From contig JAXIUW010234618.1 in the NCBI GenBank assembly GCA_035591015.1, positions 1 to 10,132 on the forward strand: a stretch of 10,132 bases of DNA, in the 5' to 3' direction. The notes beneath the pieces were generated by a model. That model saw only the letters and a list, made by a program, of their open reading frames with translations, did no database searches and was not told the origin of the DNA. Made by a program: the position numbers and the translations under genes. The DNA comes from Cephalothrix simula. Taxonomy: Eukaryota > Nemertea > Palaeonemertea > Archinemertea > Cephalotrichidae. Of this stretch, positions 7,582 to 10,132 are shown one piece after another; the stretch's first letter is position 1, and each line of letters begins with the position of its first letter.

Positions 7582-7850
7582 ATGCGGAGATTGGAGGCGG
7601 AGCATAGGAAAAATCAGGGGGTGCAAAATATTTTAACGAGCAAGGCGGGTGGGGGGCATGGGCGGAGGGTGTCAACCCTCCCCCAGCATCAATGGGCGTG
7701 GGATCCAGGGGCCCGCCCCATGGCCCCTAGTGGGGTTCAGGGGACGGGCGAGACTGTCTTCGCCGGGGTGCCCCCAGGGTCTCAGCGGCCAATTTTGATA
7801 TTTTTTAGGAATGATAAATTTTTAGGAATCATGATTTTAATTGCTGACAG
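7582..7850. repeat. G+C-rich interspersed repeat
   Basis: This island of GGGG/CCCC runs contrasts sharply with its flanks. It contains a 7-bp hairpin, GGAGGGT-GTCA-ACCCTCC (7664-7681), and several GGGGCC/GGCCCC pairings. It then runs into GGGTCTC followed by repeated TTTTAGGAAT-like motifs (about 7805-7830). A stretch at about 9750-9830, read in reverse, shows the same order: a G-rich segment, GGGTCTC, then repeated AGGAAT motifs. The 154-codon frame across it is produced by G-runs and is not considered coding. Confidence 0.55.
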
Positions 7851-8071
7851 TGGTACCAATGCCGGTTTTTATATCACTTGTAAGGTTTGTGGTTGGTTGT
7901 TTCAACTAATGACTGTGAGATGGGTGGTTTTAGGAGTGATTGGGGTGGATGCACTGCACTGTACCAGGAGACGGAAACCAAAATTCCCTTTCCCGTCATA
8001 TTACCTTCCCCCGCATTCTGGGTGGCGCGAGGCTGGAGGTGGGTAAAATCTTATTCATAAGCGTAGGTGCA

Positions 8072-8085
8072 CTTGACATGTCAAG
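8072..8085. repeat. 14-bp perfect palindrome CTTGACATGTCAAG
   Basis: This is the third 14-bp palindrome centred on ACATGT in the window. It is immediately upstream of a segment with repeated GAGTCAAGCGAAG / GACGAACGAAG motifs (8099-8131). Confidence 0.8.
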
Positions 8086-8240
8086 ATATTTCAGGAGCGA
8101 GTCAAGCGAAGATCTGAATGACGAACGAAGCTCAGCAAATCAGGCATCATTTAAGGAGTTTAAGGTTACCTAGAACGGCTTATGCCCCCTAGTTTAGATC
8201 CTTGCGATTTTTATAGAGGAAACTTGTCCAAAATTAATTT

Positions 8241-8520
8241 TCGCCGCGTTGTCGTAGTAAAAGTAAAATGTCTAGTAATAATATCATATATTTTTACCTG
8301 AAGGGTATAATATGGGACATTCTAAAAAGTCAAAAGAGGTTTTATTTAGTTATCTCAGCGCCTTGTCATAGTTTGAAAAAAGTACATGTATAGTCTTGTC
8401 TTTATAATGCCGAGTGTAGCGAGGCAAGAACATTTTGGTTGTGCTATAAGGGGATCTAAGGGACGTCGAATGCGGTTTTATATTAACAAAATTGCCCAAA
8501 TTTTTGCTGCGTTGTCATAT
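8241..8520. repeat. Three diverged direct repeats (GC-GTTGTC motif)
   Basis: TCGCCGCGTTGTCGTAG (from 8241), TCAGCGCCTTGTCATAG (from 8355) and TTGCTGCGTTGTCATAT (from 8504) recur at spacings of about 115 and 149 bases. Each is followed by A-rich sequence (TAAAAGT, TTTGAAAAAAGT, AAAAAGT). Between the second and third copies lies GCCGAGTGTAGCGAGGC (8409-8425). They look like decayed units of one tandem repeat. No coding potential was seen. Confidence 0.4.
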
Positions 8521-8622
8521 AAAAAGTTAAGATTTATAGCTATCAATCGAAACAATTGCCCGTAACCTTGGGGATTCAACGAATTCGAATTATACAAACC
8601 TAAATATGTATAAGCAAAACTT

Positions 8623-8710
8623 CACCCAAGCAGCTGGGTGACCAGTGACCACAGAAACTCCAAAACAAAATTCCATGACATTTCCATGACTTTTCCCTGA
8701 TGTTCCCAGC
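8623..8710. repeat. Hairpin and TTCCATGAC / TTCCCTGA simple repeats
   Basis: CACCCA (8623-8628) and TGGGTG (8635-8640) form a small stem. They are followed by GTGACCAGTGACCAC and, at 8671-8706, a run of TTCCATGAC, TTTCCATGAC and TTTTCCCTGA units. The same kind of run (TTCCCTCACTTTTCCCTGA) precedes the right terminus of the candidate transposon at about 6606-6624, so the two sites may share a repeat family. Confidence 0.5.
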
Positions 8711-8724
8711 CAATATCCAGAATT

Positions 8725-8878
8725 GACAACAAAATTTTATAAATATTTTATGTGAAAAAAAGCAATAAATCCTAAATGCGTAAACCTAAATATTTTATGC
8801 GAAAAGCGACAAATCTTTAACGACAAAATCTTATAAATATTTTATGAAAGAGCGATAAATCTTAAACATGTAAACTTA
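8725..8878. repeat. Degenerate A+T-rich tandem repeat
   Basis: The unit GACAACAAAATTTTATAAAT with its downstream GCAATAAATCCTAAATGCGT (about 8725-8787) reappears at 8822-8878 as GACAAAATCTTATAAAT with GCGATAAATCTTAAACATGT. A shortened copy lies between them (8788-8820: AAATATTTTATGCGAAAAGC). All share TATTTTATG followed by an AATAAATC-like core. Confidence 0.65.
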
Positions 8879-8985
8879 AAGTCCAGTCGCTTGTGTCCAA
8901 AAATAGGGGTCTGTGGGAATTTTTCCTATAAAATGATTTCATGAGGTCATAAGAATTGCCTTGGTACCATTTTTTTCGGTCAGCC

Positions 8986-9738
8986 TCATGGCGGCTATCT
9001 TGGATTTAAAAATGGCGGACCCCTATTATAGAAATTTAGGGATATCTCGGCGATAAATTGAGATAGCAAAGAAATTCCAACGTCAAATGGTGTAAAATTA
9101 TTATAGGCAACTGTTGCATACACAGTGTCTGGAGCACCGAGTGGCGGACATTTTGAAATTCAAAACGGCGGCTGCAAAACAATGTATGATTACTCTATGC
9201 GACTAATGGACACAAAAATTGAATAGCGTCAGGCGGCGGCCATCTTGGATTTCAAAATGGCGATATCTTGGTGATAAATTGAGATAGCAACGAAATTCCA
9301 ACACCAAATGATGTATAATTACTCTAGACAAGTGTTGGAAAGACAGTTTGTGGAGCCATCTTGGATTTCAAAATGGCGGACCCCTAATATAGAAATTTGG
9401 GGATATCTTGACGATAGATTGAGATAGCAACGAAATTCCAACCCCAAGTGTCATGTATAATTACTATAGGCAACTGTTGCACACACAAATATGTCTGGAG
9501 CACTGAGTGGCGGCCATCTTGAAATTCAAAATGCGCGAAACAGAAATTTTGGGATATCTTTGCGATAAATTGTAACAATTGTAATAATTGCAACAAAATC
9601 CTAGCGCAAAAATGATGTATGATTACTCTATGAAACTGCTGGACACACAACTTATATAGCATCAGGTGGCGGCCATCTTGGATTTCAAAATGGCTGATCC
9701 AGAATATAGTAATTAGGGGATATCTTGGCGATAAATAA
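8986..9738. repeat. Tandem array, about 150-bp unit, with paired GCCAT/ATGGC hairpins
   Basis: The landmark GATATCT starts at 9041, 9262, 9402, 9553 and 9719. The first interval (221 bp) holds a full unit plus one lacking its first part; the others are 140, 151 and 166 bp. A unit runs GATATCTTGGCGATAAATTG, GAGATAGCAACGAAATTCCA, ATGTATAATTACTCTAGGCA, then a GGACACACA segment. It ends in GGCGGCCATCTTGGATTTC with AAAATGGCGGACCCCTAATA. The minus-strand 119-codon frame at 9384-9743 merely repeats this unit in translation (FEIQDGRH, then FEFQDGRH) and is rejected as a gene. The array lies in the putative TRPC intron, ending about 260 bp before the TRPC exon. Confidence 0.85.
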
Positions 9739-9960
9739 AACATTCAGAAATTTTAGGAATATTCCGAAATTTTTGTCTGATTTTAGGAATATTAGGACAT
9801 CCGAGACCCTTGCCCCCACGCCCCCAAGAGCTACAGGCATATCATAAAAATGTCGTCGTAGGGAAAATTGCATCTGGGGTGGAGGGGGGACTATCTTGAT
9901 CAAAAATTTGGAGGTGGGCGCAAACCACCATCCCCCCAGAGCTATCCCCAACCATGCCTC
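9739..9960. repeat. AGGAATATT duplication and G+C-rich segment
   Basis: TTTTAGGAATATT occurs at 9751-9763 and 9781-9793. It is followed by GAGACCC, then C-runs (9812-9827), then G-runs (about 9877-9890) and CCACCATCCCCCCAGAG near 9927. Read in reverse, the first part resembles the layout around 7770-7830, so this may be a reverse-oriented, diverged relative of that repeat. The minus-strand frame 9685-9951 is not considered coding. Confidence 0.4.
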
Positions 9961-9964
9961 GTTT

Positions 9965-9995
9965 TAATAACTTTATCTCTCTATTAACTTTTCAG
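9965..9995 (+). other. Branch-site-like motif and splice acceptor of TRPC exon
   Basis: TAATAAC (9965-9971), a pyrimidine stretch CTTTATCTCTCT (9971-9982) and TTTTCAG (9989-9995) are laid out as in a metazoan 3' splice site. The TRPC-like frame starts directly after the AG. Confidence 0.8.
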
Positions 9996-10132
9996 TTGTC
10001 CAAGAAAGAAGCTCTATTTTTGAATGCAGCACAATACGGAAAAACAGACATCGTTGAAAAATGCCTAGAAGACAGGGCTCTCAATCCAAACTGCATAGAT
10101 TACATGGGACGATGTGCATTAGAACTTGCTAT
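9996..10132 (+). CDS. TRPC-type cation channel, N-terminal ankyrin exon (partial)
   Basis: The frame begins at TTG right after the acceptor and stays open to the window edge (45 codons plus two bases). The peptide starts LSKKEALFLNAAQYG, continues DIVEKCLED, and ends NPNCIDYMGRCALELA. The order of an L(S/T)xxExxFLxAAxxG helix, an IVxxxLE helix and the NxNCxDxxGRxAL signature is characteristic of the first ankyrin unit of TRPC channels. The AAQYG and CIDYMG wording resembles TRPC3/6/7 more than TRPC1 or TRPC4/5. Family members are tetrameric plasma-membrane, Ca2+-permeable, nonselective cation channels downstream of phospholipase C. The cytoplasmic ankyrin domain seen here serves assembly and regulation. 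The membrane domain would lie beyond the window. The exon is phase 0 at its start. Subfamily assignment is by eye, and no gene symbol is given for that reason. Confidence 0.9.
   Translation, partial: MSKKEALFLNAAQYGKTDIVEKCLEDRALNPNCIDYMGRCALELA

Larger units (their letters stand above)
6860..9995 (+). other. Putative phase-0 intron of the TRPC-like gene
   Basis: The left border is GTAAGT (6860-6865). The right border is a pyrimidine run (9971-9981) ending TTTTCAG at 9995. A branch-site-like TAATAAC lies at 9965-9971, placing the candidate branch A about 25 bases from the acceptor. Most of the 3.1 kb is repeat-derived. The right border is well supported by the TRPC reading frame. The left border depends on the upstream exon being real. 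Confidence 0.45.

Noticed and set aside
7582-8046. 154-codon plus-strand open frame
   Set aside because: It spans a G-run repeat and an unrelated A+T-rich segment. The Gly/Pro-rich start comes from base composition, and no family is recognisable.
8986-9738. Possible CRISPR-like array because of regular repeats
   Set aside because: Units are about 150 bp, diverged, without unique spacers, and sit in animal DNA next to an intron boundary.
9384-9743. 119-codon minus-strand open frame with internal peptide repeats
   Set aside because: The peptide repeats are the direct translation of the tandem DNA array. Unit lengths of 140, 151 and 166 bp are not multiples of three, so no coding frame is kept across units.

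Overview
The window looks like metazoan nuclear DNA. It is A+T-rich, has no dense open frames, is full of diverged repeats, and carries intron/exon structure with GTAAGT donors and CAG acceptors. The repeat types, the excess of TACATGTA and a TRPC channel exon suggest an invertebrate, perhaps marine, but no clade can be fixed from this sequence alone.

Coding content is small. The one clear gene fragment is at the right edge: a plus-strand exon (9996 to the window end) encoding the start of the N-terminal ankyrin domain of a TRPC-type cation channel, closest by eye to the TRPC3/6/7 group. About 3.1 kb upstream a second plus-strand exon is proposed, ending at 6859 on a GTAAGT donor. It is in phase 0 with the TRPC exon, so the two could join across an intron at 6860-9995. 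At the left end, on the minus strand, an open segment bounded by a plausible acceptor and a GTAAGT donor (556-824) looks like an internal exon of another, unrecognised gene.

The rest is noncoding. 1-272 holds an ATTCCGC direct-repeat cluster. 825-2261 is A+T-rich with two perfect CRE palindromes. 2262-2828 is a large foldback element. 2829-3900 is featureless. 3922-4406 has two imperfect palindromes. 4798-5800 holds small hairpins and a G+C-richer unclassified stretch. 5952-6647 is a candidate nonautonomous DNA transposon whose right tip lies just before the proposed TRPC exon.

The putative TRPC intron contains a decayed tRNA-like element (minus strand), a G+C-rich interspersed repeat, several diverged direct repeats, and a tandem array at 8986-9738. 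Each unit of that array carries a short hairpin made of two facing GCCAT/ATGGC cores resembling YY1 sites. A second G+C-rich segment, possibly a reversed relative of the one at 7582-7850, sits just before the TRPC exon. No bacterial, CRISPR, rRNA or intact transposase gene was found.
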